64,000 nt of DNA from Corynebacterium sp. BD556 (GTDB lineage: Bacteria; Actinomycetota; Actinomycetes; Mycobacteriales; Mycobacteriaceae), in assembly GCF_038452275.1 (NCBI RefSeq), contig NZ_CP141643.1, forward strand, positions 434,001 to 498,000, read 5' to 3'. A program made the translations under genes and the position numbers. The notes beneath the pieces are model-generated. The model made no database searches. It worked only from the letters and a program-made list of their open reading frames with translations, and was not told the origin of the DNA. The first letter of the stretch is position 1. Each line of letters starts with the position of its first letter. Below, piece after piece: positions 18,026-29,882 of the stretch.

Positions 18026-18709
18026 TTACCTCACGTTGAAACTAGCGGCGGTCGGGGCGAAGGAACAGACTTTCGCAGTGGTGCGCACGTTTCCGCCGAT
18101 GACGGCGATGACGTGGCCCGGCCCAGTGTTGGCTACACCGGACAGGGTTGCTGGTCCTGTCGGGTTTATCCCTTTGTTATCTAAAGGCGTTACGCCGGCG
18201 CGTCCATTGGATAGATTGAGCCAGTATGCGTGCATCCTCCCTTGCTTCTTCGCGGCACCGGGGGTGCCCAGTGCGGTGAAAACGAAACCGGCGTGGCCTG
18301 CGGGAACGCCGGGCAGGGGGATGTCTGCCGGTCCGGGCACGGCGATGGCGGAGCCGGTTGAATGCTGTGTAGGGCCGATGCAGTTGAGGGCGACGGTAGG
18401 CCAGATGAATTGATTGATCGCGGGCCCGTTTTCCGGCAGGGCGGGACCGCCGAGTGCTCCGCGGCCAGCGTAGAAATCGACCGCGGTGCGCAGTGCCTGG
18501 GAAATTTCTGGCGGTACCCACGGCTGGTGGGTGAAGGTGTCTAGCTGTTGCATCACCATGGGGGTGGGGCGGCCGAGGTGGTCGGCGAAGTCGGAGGACT
18601 GTGCAGATTGGGCGGTGGCGGTCGGTGCAGCAAGTGCTGCGAAGGTAAGGGGTGCGATGGTCACGGCGAGTGCCGCGGCTTTCTTCAGGCGGGTGAGGCT
18701 GAGGGGCAC
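18026..18709 (-). CDS. Secreted protein of unknown function
   Basis: A 227-residue exported protein. The GTG at 18709 is chosen because AAGGA lies 7 nt upstream and it gives a classical signal peptide (LTRLKKAAALAVTIAPLTF..ATAQ, likely cleavage after Ala-X-Ala near residue 30). An open frame continues upstream to 18766 without such a start. The mature part has no lipobox, few charged residues and one apparent Cys pair (Cys in 'LNCIGPTQ' and in 'VCSFAPTA') that could form a disulfide. I do not recognise the family; the adjacency to typA may be conserved in corynebacteria. Confidence 0.7.
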   Translation of the reverse strand: MPLSLTRLKKAAALAVTIAPLTFAALAAPTATAQSAQSSDFADHLGRPTPMVMQQLDTFTHQPWVPPEISQALRTAVDFYAGRGALGGPALPENGPAINQFIWPTVALNCIGPTQHSTGSAIAVPGPADIPLPGVPAGHAGFVFTALGTPGAAKKQGRMHAYWLNLSNGRAGVTPLDNKGINPTGPATLSGVANTGPGHVIAVIGGNVRTTAKVCSFAPTAASFNVR

Positions 18710-18950
18710 GGTGTAGTCCTTGCTTGTCCGGGTGTGTTCGGTGACACAAAAATAGGCTTGATTCACTTAAGTTGACCTAATTAACTCTTGTCACATTAGT
18801 CGCAGTTTTGAAAGCGTCAAGTGAAATAACTTCAGCTGCGACCGCGTGGACAAGAGCGTACGCACGAAAGTGCGTGTAGGTCCTCTAAAGGGTAGGGTTT
18901 AGACGTTCTTAACCCCCAATGCAATAGATGCTTAAAGGAGCAGCGAATCA

Positions 18951-20867
<1,917 letters not shown>

Positions 20868-20878
20868 TATTCCAGGGG

Positions 20879-22537
20879 ATGATTCCCCGATTGACAAAGT
20901 CGCGCACCCGCCGCACCGCTATGGTGCGTCGGCGTTTCGCGGCTTTGCTTGCTTCCTGCGCTCTAGTTGCCTCGTGTGCGGCTAATCCCGGGCCTCCACC
21001 TTTGGTGGAGGAGCAGCCGGAGGAAACCTCCACCGAGGCCACGCGGCCACTTGCTCCTTCCGGCGGCACCCGCACCCAGGTGCAGGTGGGTGTGGATCCG
21101 TTGCGCAACGGGCTCAACCCGCACTTGGCCGCCGATGAGTCGGAGGTCGTGGAGTCTATCGCCGATCTCGTGCTTCCCAGCGCTTTCGTGGATGGCAAGC
21201 GTAATGCCGACGTGATCGAGGTGGCCACGGTTCTTCCCACCTCACCGTCGGAGGACGTTGCGATGACAGTGCGTTATGTCATCGCGGATGAAGCGCAGTG
21301 GTCTGACGGCACCCCGATTACGGGGGCGGATTTCACCTATCTGTGGCGCGGTATGTCGGCCACCCCTTCTGTGGTGGATCCTTCCGGTTACCGTGCGATA
21401 AGCAACGTGCGTGTCTCCGGTCCCGGGGGCAAGGTTGTCGACGTGGACTTTCGGGCCTTGGTCGCCGAGTGGCGCGTGTTGTTTTCCCACCTTCTTCCGG
21501 CACACCTTTTTAGCCCGGACGCAGCCGATTTCGCCACGGCTCTCAGCGATGACATTCCGGCCTCGGCAGGTCGGTTCATGGTGGTCAACGTCGATCGCGG
21601 CCGCAGCACGATCACTTTGAACCGCAACGACCGTTTTTGGGGCGCTAACCCGGCCAAGCTAGACATTTTGACCCTTGTTGGGGTTCAAGACACTACCCAG
21701 ATCGCGGGGCAGTTGCGTGTGGGCCAGCTTTCCTTCGTCGATATGGTGCCACAGGAGACTACCTCGACTGTGGTCGGTCTGGTGCCGGGTGTGCAAACGC
21801 AGCTTTACGACGCCCCCCGCGACCTTGGCATCACTTTGTCCACTACCTCACCGCTGCTGGGCACCGTCGAGGCGCGCGAGGAGCTGCGCTCGCTTATCGA
21901 CGTCGCCTTGCTCGCCCGCGTTGCCGCGCGCCGCAGCACTGATGTGACTATCGCGCCTCACCGTCCGGCGAGTGCTGCGGCCCCGGCAACACTCGCCGCC
22001 GCCTCCCATGAGATTCGGCCCCTGCGCGTCGGCGTCGATCCGGCCGACCCGCACGCTGCTGCGGCGGCGCGCTCATTGGTGGATCTGCTTGCTTCACGCG
22101 GCGTGTCCGCGCAGGTAATTACCACCGATTTTTACCGTATTAGCGCTCAAGATTTGCCCGCTGGCGAGCTCGACATGGTGGTGAACTGGCGGGTGCGCCG
22201 CGGTGCGTCACCTGCGATCGCCGGCGAATTGTACTGCCAGCCAGACACCTACCGCGCCGGGAACCTCTCCGGTTTGTGTACCCCGGAGACAGAAGAACTC
22301 GCGGAGCGGATCCTCACTGGTGAGATACCGGGGGGCAAAGCGCGTGAGGAAGCTGATGCCGCCTTGGAAGCGAACGTGGTGTGGGTGGCGCTGTTGACTG
22401 AGAAGCGTCTGCGCGCTTTGACAGACGGTATCGTTGGCCCCCACCCCATGTTGACCGCGTGGCCTGGGGGAGTGTCTACGGCGGCGACTTGGCGCAGTGC
22501 CATCATCCCCGACAGGAAAGGACGCGAAGTGAAATGA
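20879..22537 (+). CDS. lpqW: LpqW-like lipoprotein (family 5 solute-binding fold)
   Basis: A 552-residue lipoprotein with a basic N-terminus, then RRRFAALLASCALVASCAA with the lipobox Cys near residue 32. It has the peptide-binding-protein fold ('WSDGTPITGADFTYLWRG', about residues 141-158), but no transporter genes are nearby. In mycobacteria and C. glutamicum the typA-adjacent homologue is LpqW, which controls lipomannan/lipoarabinomannan and PIM synthesis. Synteny (typA before, mshB after) is the main support. It overlaps mshB by 4 nt. ATG 20921 is an alternative start. Confidence 0.8.
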   Translation: MIPRLTKSRTRRTAMVRRRFAALLASCALVASCAANPGPPPLVEEQPEETSTEATRPLAPSGGTRTQVQVGVDPLRNGLNPHLAADESEVVESIADLVLPSAFVDGKRNADVIEVATVLPTSPSEDVAMTVRYVIADEAQWSDGTPITGADFTYLWRGMSATPSVVDPSGYRAISNVRVSGPGGKVVDVDFRALVAEWRVLFSHLLPAHLFSPDAADFATALSDDIPASAGRFMVVNVDRGRSTITLNRNDRFWGANPAKLDILTLVGVQDTTQIAGQLRVGQLSFVDMVPQETTSTVVGLVPGVQTQLYDAPRDLGITLSTTSPLLGTVEAREELRSLIDVALLARVAARRSTDVTIAPHRPASAAAPATLAAASHEIRPLRVGVDPADPHAAAAARSLVDLLASRGVSAQVITTDFYRISAQDLPAGELDMVVNWRVRRGASPAIAGELYCQPDTYRAGNLSGLCTPETEELAERILTGEIPGGKAREEADAALEANVVWVALLTEKRLRALTDGIVGPHPMLTAWPGGVSTAATWRSAIIPDRKGREVK

Positions 22538-23367
22538 CGCGGCAAAGCGATTTAAGCGGCTACCGGGTCGTGGCTGTCCACGCCCACCCCGACGACGAGG
22601 CGATCTCGACGGGAGGCGCCTTGGCGGACATGGCGCGTCGAGGGGCCGATGTCCTCGTGGTTACCTGCACCCTTGGTGAGGAAGGTGAGGTAATTGGGCA
22701 GCGCTACCAGCAACTCGTGGTGGATCAGGCCGATCAGCTCGGCGGTTACCGGATCAGTGAGCTCGCCCGCTCCCTCGAAATACTTGGGGTGCGGGGTGTT
22801 TTCCTGGGCGGGGCGGGCCACTACCGCGACAGCGGCATGGCCGGTTCCACCGCCAGTGCGAACCCGCGAGCTTTCGTCAACGGGGGCCAGGAAAGCGTCG
22901 ATGAGCTTGTGAGCATCTTTGAAGCCGAACGCCCGCACCTGGTGATCACCTATGACCCTCACGGTGGTTATGGGCACCCCGATCACATCCGGGCGCATGA
23001 GATCGCGCATCTGGCTGCCGAGAAAACTGGCGTGCCGCGCCTGGTGTGGGCGGCGCGGCTGCGCAGCGAGCTTGAAGGCAACCTGCCTCCTGTCGCGCCT
23101 GAAGGTTGGAGCATGCCTGCCCCGGGAGAACTCGATGCTGTCGACGCGACCGACACTTTCGTCGCACTCGACGATGAAGCCTACAGCGCTAAGGTTGAGG
23201 CCATGCGGGCGCACGCGACCCAAGTCATCATTGGTGGGGGCGATCCCACCACTTATGCCTTGTCGAACCTGATTACGCAGGTAATTACGCGACGTGAGCA
23301 CTACCGCAGCGGGGCAGGGCAACCGCTTCGCCCGGGCGCGGGGCTTTTGGACGGGATCGCTTTATGA
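22534..23367 (+). CDS. mshB: Mycothiol deacetylase MshB
   Basis: A 277-residue zinc amidohydrolase that deacetylates GlcNAc-Ins in mycothiol synthesis. Zinc ligands are visible: His and Asp in HAHPDDE (about residues 13-19) and His in YGHPDHIRAHE (about 147-157). The ATG at 22534 overlaps the lpqW stop (ATGA) and is preceded by GGAAAGGACG; the longer open frame upstream is not needed. It overlaps the next gene by 4 nt. Confidence 0.93.
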   Translation: MTRQSDLSGYRVVAVHAHPDDEAISTGGALADMARRGADVLVVTCTLGEEGEVIGQRYQQLVVDQADQLGGYRISELARSLEILGVRGVFLGGAGHYRDSGMAGSTASANPRAFVNGGQESVDELVSIFEAERPHLVITYDPHGGYGHPDHIRAHEIAHLAAEKTGVPRLVWAARLRSELEGNLPPVAPEGWSMPAPGELDAVDATDTFVALDDEAYSAKVEAMRAHATQVIIGGGDPTTYALSNLITQVITRREHYRSGAGQPLRPGAGLLDGIAL

Positions 23368-23741
23368 GCACACCGGTCGTGCGCGATGACTTCTCCCGCG
23401 CGGAAGCTGTCGGCGGCATCGTATGGTTGAGCATTGGGGCGGCGGTGTCGATTCTTTTAGAGCTGGTGTATCTCAACGCGACGTTGTTCGGCATGCCTTT
23501 TCCTGTCACGATTGCGGCGGCGGCGATTTTCAACCTCGTTTTGACACGCACGGCGCGGCTGTGGAGCCCTAACCCGGCCGTTGCGCTTATCCCTGTTGCG
23601 GTGTGGAGCTCCTTGTTTTTTATTCTGATGTTCGCCCTGCCCTCCACCGGTTTCATGCTGGTGCCGGTACATATTTTCACCGTTATGTTGTTCATCGCCG
23701 GGGTAATGGGTGGTATGTGGCCAGCCTTTTCGTCCAAGTGA
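23364..23741 (+). CDS. Small membrane protein downstream of mshB
   Basis: A 125-residue protein with about four membrane segments (about residues 17-35, 40-60, 66-90, 97-118) and almost no loops. It corresponds in position to the small membrane protein after mshB in mycobacteria (Rv1171). Function unknown. It starts within the mshB stop codon. Confidence 0.8.
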   Translation: MSTPVVRDDFSRAEAVGGIVWLSIGAAVSILLELVYLNATLFGMPFPVTIAAAAIFNLVLTRTARLWSPNPAVALIPVAVWSSLFFILMFALPSTGFMLVPVHIFTVMLFIAGVMGGMWPAFSSK

Positions 23742-23754
23742 CATAATGACGATC

Positions 23755-24078
23755 ATGACTTACGTGATTGCCCAACCCTGCGTGGACGTACTGGACCGAA
23801 GCTGTGTAGAGGAATGTCCGGTCGACTGCATCTACGAGGGCAAGCGCATGCTCTACATCCACCCCGACGAGTGTGTGGACTGCGGTGCCTGCGAGCCCGC
23901 CTGCCCCGTGGAGGCTATCTTTTACGAAGACGACACGCCCGACGAGTGGAGTGAATACTACGACGCGAACGTCGGCTTTTTCGATGATCTTGGCTCCCCG
24001 GGCGGGGCCGCTAAGACCGGCCCGCTCGACTTTGACCACCCATTTGTCGCTGCATTGCCGCCGCAGAACCAAGACTAG
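23755..24078 (+). CDS. fdxC: Ferredoxin FdxC, seven-iron type
   Basis: A 107-residue bacterial ferredoxin. The first cluster region has [17 protein letters not shown], in which the loop inserted after the first Cys is typical of 3Fe-4S/4Fe-4S (seven-iron) ferredoxins. The second region is [12 protein letters not shown], a full CxxCxxCxxxCP 4Fe-4S motif. The N-terminus [12 protein letters not shown] is the family standard, so ATG 23755 is preferred over ATG 23746. Confidence 0.93.
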   Translation: MTYVIAQPCVDVLDRSCVEECPVDCIYEGKRMLYIHPDECVDCGACEPACPVEAIFYEDDTPDEWSEYYDANVGFFDDLGSPGGAAKTGPLDFDHPFVAALPPQNQD

Positions 24079-24111
24079 ACCGAAAAGACGCGACACGAGG
24101 AGGCAAGCTTC

Positions 24112-25224
24112 ATGTCGGCAAGTTTTAACCGGACGCCGCTGGGGCAGCAGCTACCCGATTTTCCGTGGGACACCATCGCGGATATCAAGGCCAAGGCCGC
24201 GCAGCACCCCGACGGTCTGATCGACCTGTCGGTGGGCACACCTGTCGATGCTGTTGACCCGTCAATTCAACTCGCCCTCGCTGAAAACGGTTCGGCGCCC
24301 GGCTACCCGCAGACCGCAGGAACGCCCGAGCTTCGCAGCGCCATCGTGACCGCCCTCGAGCGCCGCTACAACGCGGCGGGCCTCAGCGAGCAATGCGTGC
24401 TGCCAGTGGTGGGCACCAAGGAAGCAATCGCTTGGTTGCCCACCACCTTGGGCGTGCGGGGCAGCGAAGCCACCGTGGTGATTCCTGAGGTGGCGTACCC
24501 GACATACGAGGTCGGCGCCATGATCGCCGGGGCGGAAGTGGTACGCTCCGACGAACCCGTCGAAGGCGCAAACCTTGTTTTTCTAAACTCGCCGTCGAAC
24601 CCGACCGGGCGGGTGCGCACCATCGATGAGATGCGTCGCTGGGTTGAGTTTGCGCGCGAGACGGGCGCGATCATCGCCTCCGACGAGTGCTACATGGGGC
24701 TACACTGGTCAGCGCAGCCGGTATCCATTTTGGATCCGCGCGTGACCGATGGAGACAACACGAACCTGTTGTGCTTGCAGTCGCTGTCCAAAACGTCGAA
24801 TTTGGCTTCGTACCGCGCAGGGTTCATCGCCGGCGACGAAGATCTCATCCAAGAGCTGCTTTTGGCCCGCAAACATGCCGGACTCATGGTCCCTGGCCCG
24901 GTGCAGCACGCTATGGTCGCCGCTTTAGCTGCAGACACGCACGAACAGCTCCAACGTCTTACCTACGCCAACCGCCGCGCCGTGATGCTTAAAGCACTGC
25001 TTGCCGCCGGCTTTGCCATCGACGACTCTGAGGCCGGTTTGTATTTGTGGGCGCGGCGCGAGGAGACGAACACCTCCCGCGAAATCATGCTGTGGCTCGC
25101 TGAGCGCGGCATCCTCGCCGCCCCCGGAGACTTCTACGGCCCAGCAGGCGAGGGGTACGTGCGCATTGCTCTGACAGCCACCGACGCACACATCGCAGCC
25201 GCCGCCGAGCGGCTAGCTGTTTAG
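24112..25224 (+). CDS. dapC: N-succinyldiaminopimelate aminotransferase DapC
   Basis: A 370-residue PLP-dependent class I/II aminotransferase that makes N-succinyl-LL-diaminopimelate for lysine and cell-wall synthesis. 'NSPSNPTGR' (about residues 159-167) and 'SLSKTSNLASYRAGF' (about 223-237) carry the PLP-binding Asn and Lys. It has a strong GAGGAGG ribosome binding site. The position after fdxC matches actinobacterial dapC (C. glutamicum), and dapD and dapE lie nearby. Confidence 0.9.
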   Translation: MSASFNRTPLGQQLPDFPWDTIADIKAKAAQHPDGLIDLSVGTPVDAVDPSIQLALAENGSAPGYPQTAGTPELRSAIVTALERRYNAAGLSEQCVLPVVGTKEAIAWLPTTLGVRGSEATVVIPEVAYPTYEVGAMIAGAEVVRSDEPVEGANLVFLNSPSNPTGRVRTIDEMRRWVEFARETGAIIASDECYMGLHWSAQPVSILDPRVTDGDNTNLLCLQSLSKTSNLASYRAGFIAGDEDLIQELLLARKHAGLMVPGPVQHAMVAALAADTHEQLQRLTYANRRAVMLKALLAAGFAIDDSEAGLYLWARREETNTSREIMLWLAERGILAAPGDFYGPAGEGYVRIALTATDAHIAAAAERLAV

Positions 25225-25293
25225 GCTCTGACCCGTTGTGCGACTAAACTCGGCTGTCCGTAGTCGTTGAAGGCCCGAGCGAGGAAGTGGCGT

Positions 25294-25911
25294 GTGAGCT
25301 CAACTGGTCCGACCCCCGATGTCGCCCGGAAAACCGTGGTGGGGCTGCAGCAGCTTGCCGCTCCCTCCCTTTCCGCGAGGATTTTCATCGGATTCCGTGA
25401 GTTCATCAAGTTCGGCATCGTTGGCGGCTCCGGGGTCGTGGTCAATCTCCTGGTGTTTTTGTTGGTGAAGAAACTGCTCGACTACAGTTTCTCCCTCCAC
25501 GAAGCGGACGTGTTTTTTAACCTTTTGAACACCCGCTTCAACGTGAGGTGGTACCACGTCATGGCCACGGTCGCCTTTTTGCTGGCGAACGTGTGGAACT
25601 ACCAACTCAACCGCTCCTGGACTTTCCGCCGGATTCCGCAGAAACCTTGGTTGAAGGGTTTTCTCCCCTTCCTCGCCACAGGCTTAGCTGCCTTCGTCGT
25701 TTCGTTGGTTTTCCTCACTCTATTTATGAACGAGACTTCTCCGCTTTCTTTGCCGGAGCATATCTTCGATGGTTCGACGGGGCTTCGCACCAAGTCTTAT
25801 TGGGCGCAGCTTTTGTCCACGCTCATCGCTATGCCGGTGAACTTTTTGGTGAACAAGTTTTGGGCCTTTTCCAAACCGAAGGTCCCACCCCTGGAAACAC
25901 GCCAGCAATAA
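25294..25911 (+). CDS. GtrA-family membrane protein
   Basis: A 205-residue GtrA-like protein with four membrane segments (about residues 33-53, 83-100, 115-140 and 175-192). The segment 'FIKFGIVGGSGVVVNLLVF' followed later by 'NYQLNRSWTF' is the family pattern. Such proteins are thought to move lipid-linked sugars across the membrane in cell-wall polysaccharide synthesis. GTG 25294 is preferred because GAGGAAG lies 6 nt upstream; a TTG at 25267 is possible. Confidence 0.85.
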   Translation: MSSTGPTPDVARKTVVGLQQLAAPSLSARIFIGFREFIKFGIVGGSGVVVNLLVFLLVKKLLDYSFSLHEADVFFNLLNTRFNVRWYHVMATVAFLLANVWNYQLNRSWTFRRIPQKPWLKGFLPFLATGLAAFVVSLVFLTLFMNETSPLSLPEHIFDGSTGLRTKSYWAQLLSTLIAMPVNFLVNKFWAFSKPKVPPLETRQQ

Positions 25912-25949
25912 ATCTGCGCTGCCAAAACCCGCACTCTCCAGTTGAACAA

Positions 25950-25993
25950 ACAAACAGGCGCGACCCCTGGTTAAGGTAAGGTCGCGCCTTTCG
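25950..25993. terminator. Bidirectional terminator between gtrA-like gene and dapD
   Basis: AGGCGCGAC (25956-25964) pairs with GTCGCGCCT (25981-25989), a 9-bp stem. The plus side ends in TTTCGCC and the minus side in GTTTGTTTGTTC. It lies between convergent genes. Confidence 0.8.
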
Positions 25994-26008
25994 CCGTTGG
26001 TCGCGGCC

Positions 26009-26974
26009 CTAGTTTTTGTGCAAAGCCTCGTTGAGCTCAATGCCCTTGGCGGCGACGACTTCCACCGCGCCAGTGAGAGAGTTGCGGCGGTACTGCAAGC
26101 CATTGACGCCGGAGAGTTCAACAGCTTTGATCTCAGCGCCGGGTGTTTTCCCTAAAACAGCGGCGACTTCGGGGGTAAGGGTGACTTTGGTGCCGGCAGT
26201 GACGTAGAGGCCGGCCTCGACAATGGAGTCGTCGCCAAGCGAAATGCCGATGCCTGAGTTGGCGCCGAGGAGGCAGCGTTTGCCCAAGGAGATAGTCTCC
26301 TTACCGCCACCGGAGAGAGTGCCCATGATTGAGGCGCCGCCGCCGATGTCCGTACCGTCTCCCACGGTGACACCGGCGGAAATGCGACCTTCGACCATGC
26401 TGGAGCCCAAGGTGCCCGCGTTGAAATTGACGAAACCTTCGTGCATGACGGTCGTGCCCTCAGCAAGGTAGGCGCCGAGGCGGATGCGGTCAGCGTCACC
26501 AATGCGCACACCGGAGGGCACAACATAGTCGACCATCCGGGGAAACTTATCCACCGAAAAGACCACGACCGGGCCCTTGGCGGCAAGCTTGCTGCGGGTC
26601 ATCTGGAAATCAGAAACAGCACACGGGCCGTAATTGGTCCACACCACGTTGGCCAAAAGTCCGAACACGCCGTCCATGTTGGCGTCGTGCGGCTTAATCA
26701 ACCGGTGGGACAAAAGGTGCAGGCGCAAGTAGACGTCGTAGGCGTCGATCGCCGGCTGATCCAAATCCGCGATCGATGTCTCAACTGCGACCCGGGCGAC
26801 GCCACGGTCCTCGTCGGGGCCGACAAGGTGCGCAAAGCGGGAATCAGCCTCCTCCAAACGATTAGTTCCGTTGGCGCTGACCGGCTCCCCCAGTTTCGGA
26901 GCGGGGAACCAAACGTCAAGAACAGTACCGTCGTGAGTAACAGTGGCAATGCCACGGGCGATCGCAGTTGTCAT
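26009..26974 (-). CDS. dapD: Tetrahydrodipicolinate N-succinyltransferase DapD
   Basis: A 321-residue actinobacterial-type DapD of the succinylase lysine pathway. The C-terminal half has the left-handed beta-helix pattern (repeated V-x-x-G-x-x-V). '[10 protein letters not shown]' (about residues 182-191) and the Glu of 'VEGRIS' (about 195-200) match the mycobacterial active site. It is last in a minus-strand run that starts with a dapD paralogue and two permeases, 5 bp after the second permease. Confidence 0.93.
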   Translation of the reverse strand: MTTAIARGIATVTHDGTVLDVWFPAPKLGEPVSANGTNRLEEADSRFAHLVGPDEDRGVARVAVETSIADLDQPAIDAYDVYLRLHLLSHRLIKPHDANMDGVFGLLANVVWTNYGPCAVSDFQMTRSKLAAKGPVVVFSVDKFPRMVDYVVPSGVRIGDADRIRLGAYLAEGTTVMHEGFVNFNAGTLGSSMVEGRISAGVTVGDGTDIGGGASIMGTLSGGGKETISLGKRCLLGANSGIGISLGDDSIVEAGLYVTAGTKVTLTPEVAAVLGKTPGAEIKAVELSGVNGLQYRRNSLTGAVEVVAAKGIELNEALHKN

Positions 26975-26979
26975 GCCCG

Positions 26980-28383
26980 TTAGCCTAGACGATCCGACCG
27001 GTTAGCACCGGAGAGGCCTCGTGTGAGGAATGATACAAAGATCAGCACCGCAGACAGGGCAACAACGGAAAAGATCTGGTTGCGGGTGGAGGCGTCACTA
27101 AGCATCAAAAGCGTCAACCCAAGCAAAGCGGCCAGCGTGGCCCACGGAATCCACCTTGAGCTCACTTTCAAAGCCTTGTTTTCTCCGCCCGCCTGCAGCT
27201 CTGGGTGCAGTTTGATGAAGCTAAGCACGGTCATGATCCACATCACAACAAGGCAGCCACCCACTGCGTTCATGAGGAAGTCGATGAGCCCCGGCGGGTT
27301 CCAGGACTGCAAGCCGACGGCGACGAAGGCGAAAAAGACCGACACAAGCACGGCGTTGCGCGGAACAGCGTCTTTGCCCACCTTGCCCAGCCACGCCGGG
27401 GCATCGCCGTCCTTGGCGAGCTGGTACGCCATCCGGGAGGTGCCGTAGATTTGCGCATTGAAGGCTGACAAAAGAGCGAGCACAATAATGACCTCCATGA
27501 AGGCCGCCGCACCCGGGATGTTCGCAGATTCCAACACATGAGAAAACGGGGAATCGGCGGCGGTATCAGCCCCAGAGATCGTCTCATAAGGCATGAGCAA
27601 AATGATGATCAGCACGGAACCGATGTAGAAAACGGCGATGCGCCAAATAATCGAATTGACCGCGCGCAGCACAGCCTTGGCCGGGTTGGCGGACTCCGCC
27701 GCCGCGATAGTGACCACCTCGATACCGCCGAAGGCGAAGGCGACAGCAAGCAACCCCGCACCGATGCCGGTAATGCCATGAGGTGCAAAGCCAGAGTCCT
27801 GAATGTTGGTAAACCCGACGAAGTCGGAGGCCGGCAGCACACCGAGCCACAACAGCGAACCAATCACCAAAAAACCAATAATGACCACAATTTTGATCAT
27901 CGCGAACCAATACTCAAACTCACCGAAGCCCTTGACCTGGGCGAGGTTGATCGCAGCGAAGAAAACTACGCTCACCAAAGCCGGGATCCACGGAGAGATA
28001 TTGAACCATCCGGCAATGATCTGCGAGGAGCCGGTGATCTCAACGCCACCAACCATGATGAGCAAAAACCAGTAAAGCCAACCCAGCAAAAAACCAGCCC
28101 AATGGCCAAAGGCCTGCCGGCCGTAGGTGGCGAAGGAACCCGAGGAGGGTCGCGCGGCGGCCATTTCGCCGAGCATTCGCATCACGGCGATGACCACGAG
28201 ACCAGCAATAGCGTAAGCGAGGATGATCGCAGGCCCGGCGGCACGGATGCCCGCACCAACGCCGAGAAAGAGACCAGCGCCGACCGACATGCCCAGGCCC
28301 ATCAGTGTCAGGTGTCGGTCTTTCAAACCGGTCCCCAGGGAGGCGTCGCCTGCCTGCGTCCGGGAGGAGGCTGCGGAGCTCAT
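26980..28383 (-). CDS. Amino acid permease, APC family (AroP-like), copy 1
   Basis: A 467-residue secondary transporter with about 12 membrane segments. '[19 protein letters not shown]' (about residues 26-44) is the family TM1 motif with the GxG helix break. C. glutamicum has the aromatic amino acid permease gene aroP in the dapD-dapE neighbourhood, which supports an AroP-like role, but substrate cannot be read from sequence. The ATG follows the stop of the neighbouring paralogue directly (TAAATG). Confidence 0.85.
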   Translation of the reverse strand: MSSAASSRTQAGDASLGTGLKDRHLTLMGLGMSVGAGLFLGVGAGIRAAGPAIILAYAIAGLVVIAVMRMLGEMAAARPSSGSFATYGRQAFGHWAGFLLGWLYWFLLIMVGGVEITGSSQIIAGWFNISPWIPALVSVVFFAAINLAQVKGFGEFEYWFAMIKIVVIIGFLVIGSLLWLGVLPASDFVGFTNIQDSGFAPHGITGIGAGLLAVAFAFGGIEVVTIAAAESANPAKAVLRAVNSIIWRIAVFYIGSVLIIILLMPYETISGADTAADSPFSHVLESANIPGAAAFMEVIIVLALLSAFNAQIYGTSRMAYQLAKDGDAPAWLGKVGKDAVPRNAVLVSVFFAFVAVGLQSWNPPGLIDFLMNAVGGCLVVMWIMTVLSFIKLHPELQAGGENKALKVSSRWIPWATLAALLGLTLLMLSDASTRNQIFSVVALSAVLIFVSFLTRGLSGANRSDRLG

Positions 28384-29820
28384 TTAAGCTTTCCTTTCTG
28401 AAACAGTGTTGAAAGTTGTGGTGTCAGAAGCTGCGGTATGACCAGCGGCTCGGCGCGTGAAGATGACACCGAGCGCGGTAATCACGCCGACAACCACGGT
28501 AACGGCCAGGATCTGATCGCGGCCGCTTTCAGTGGTGGCCATCAAAGCAACAAGGGCCACAATCAGGCCGATTGTTACCCACGGCAGGTATTGCGGCGCC
28601 CACATCCGCACGTGCGTGAGCTCACCGCCGCGAACCAGGTGCGGATGTAAACGCAGGAAGGAAAAGGACACAACCAGCCAAATCACGACCAGGCAGCCTC
28701 CGACTGCGTTAAGGAGGAAGGCAAGAAGGCCCGGCGGGTTCCAATACTGCAAAGCAACCGCAATGAAACCAAAGATCACGGACACAACAACACCGCGCAG
28801 CGGCACGCCGCGGGAGTCGGTGGCCCGGAAGAAGCCGGGCGCGTCGCCACGCTCAGCGAGATTGTGCAAGAAACGTGAGGTGCCGTAGATCTGCGTATTG
28901 CACGCCGAGAGCAGCGCGACGACGATGACGGCCTCCATGACGCCGACCGCGCCAGGGATGTTCGCCAGATGCAATACCGCGGTAAACGGGGAGCCGGAGG
29001 CGTCTGCCGCTCCACCGATTTGCTCATAGGGCAAAAGCAAGGCGATTAGCACCACAGAGCCGACGTAGAAGATGCCAATACGCCACAAGATCGAGCGGAT
29101 TGCTGAGTGGACCGCAGTCTCAGGGTGCTCAGATTCAGCCGCGGCGATAGTGACCATTTCTATGCCGCCGAAGGCGAAAGCGACAGCGAGCAAGGCGGTA
29201 GCCACGCCACCCCAGCCGTTCGGGATGAAGCCGACTTCGGAGACGTTGCTCAAGCCCACAAAGCCCGAGGCGGGAAGCAGCCCCAGCCATAAAAGGGTGC
29301 CGAGAACTAGGAAGCCGATAATGACGGCGACCTTGATGAGAGCAAACCAGAACTCAAACTCGCCGTAGTTGCGCACCGCAGCAAAGTTGATAACGGTAAA
29401 GACCACAATCGCCGCCAAGGCGGGAATCCACGGGGAAAGACCGAACCAGCCGGCGATAATGCCGGAGGCGCCGGTGATCTCCACCGCCATGATCATCACC
29501 ATCATAAACCAGTACAGCCAGCCGACGGCGAAGCCCGCCCAACGGCCAAAGGCCTGCTCAGCATAGGTCGAAAAGGTGCCGGAGGAGGGTCGGGCTGCGA
29601 CCATCTCGGCGAGCATCTGCATGACGCACACGGTGATGAAACCCGCGACGAGATAGGCGAGAACGACGGCCGGGCCAGCGGCTTGAATACCCACACCAGT
29701 GCCAAGAAACAGGCCGGCGCCGATGGCGGAGCCAAGACCCATCATGGTCAAGTGGCGAGTTTTGAGGTCTTGGCGCAGGCCGGGCGAAGCCTGGACTGCG
29801 GCTGCGGGGGGAAAAGACAT
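28384..29820 (-). CDS. Amino acid permease, APC family (AroP-like), copy 2
   Basis: A 478-residue paralogue of the downstream permease, with 12 membrane segments and the TM1 motif 'LTMMGLGSAIGAGLFLGTG' (about residues 25-43). Most of the length aligns by eye with copy 1, for example the shared '[17 protein letters not shown]' region, so the two arose by tandem duplication. ATG 29820 is preferred over an in-frame TTG at 29850. Confidence 0.85.
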   Translation of the reverse strand: MSFPPAAAVQASPGLRQDLKTRHLTMMGLGSAIGAGLFLGTGVGIQAAGPAVVLAYLVAGFITVCVMQMLAEMVAARPSSGTFSTYAEQAFGRWAGFAVGWLYWFMMVMIMAVEITGASGIIAGWFGLSPWIPALAAIVVFTVINFAAVRNYGEFEFWFALIKVAVIIGFLVLGTLLWLGLLPASGFVGLSNVSEVGFIPNGWGGVATALLAVAFAFGGIEMVTIAAAESEHPETAVHSAIRSILWRIGIFYVGSVVLIALLLPYEQIGGAADASGSPFTAVLHLANIPGAVGVMEAVIVVALLSACNTQIYGTSRFLHNLAERGDAPGFFRATDSRGVPLRGVVVSVIFGFIAVALQYWNPPGLLAFLLNAVGGCLVVIWLVVSFSFLRLHPHLVRGGELTHVRMWAPQYLPWVTIGLIVALVALMATTESGRDQILAVTVVVGVITALGVIFTRRAAGHTAASDTTTFNTVSERKA

Positions 29821-29882
29821 GGCTTTACTGTAATAACCGCCACAATACAAAGACTCATCGGTGGCGCAAAGTGCTTATCCCC

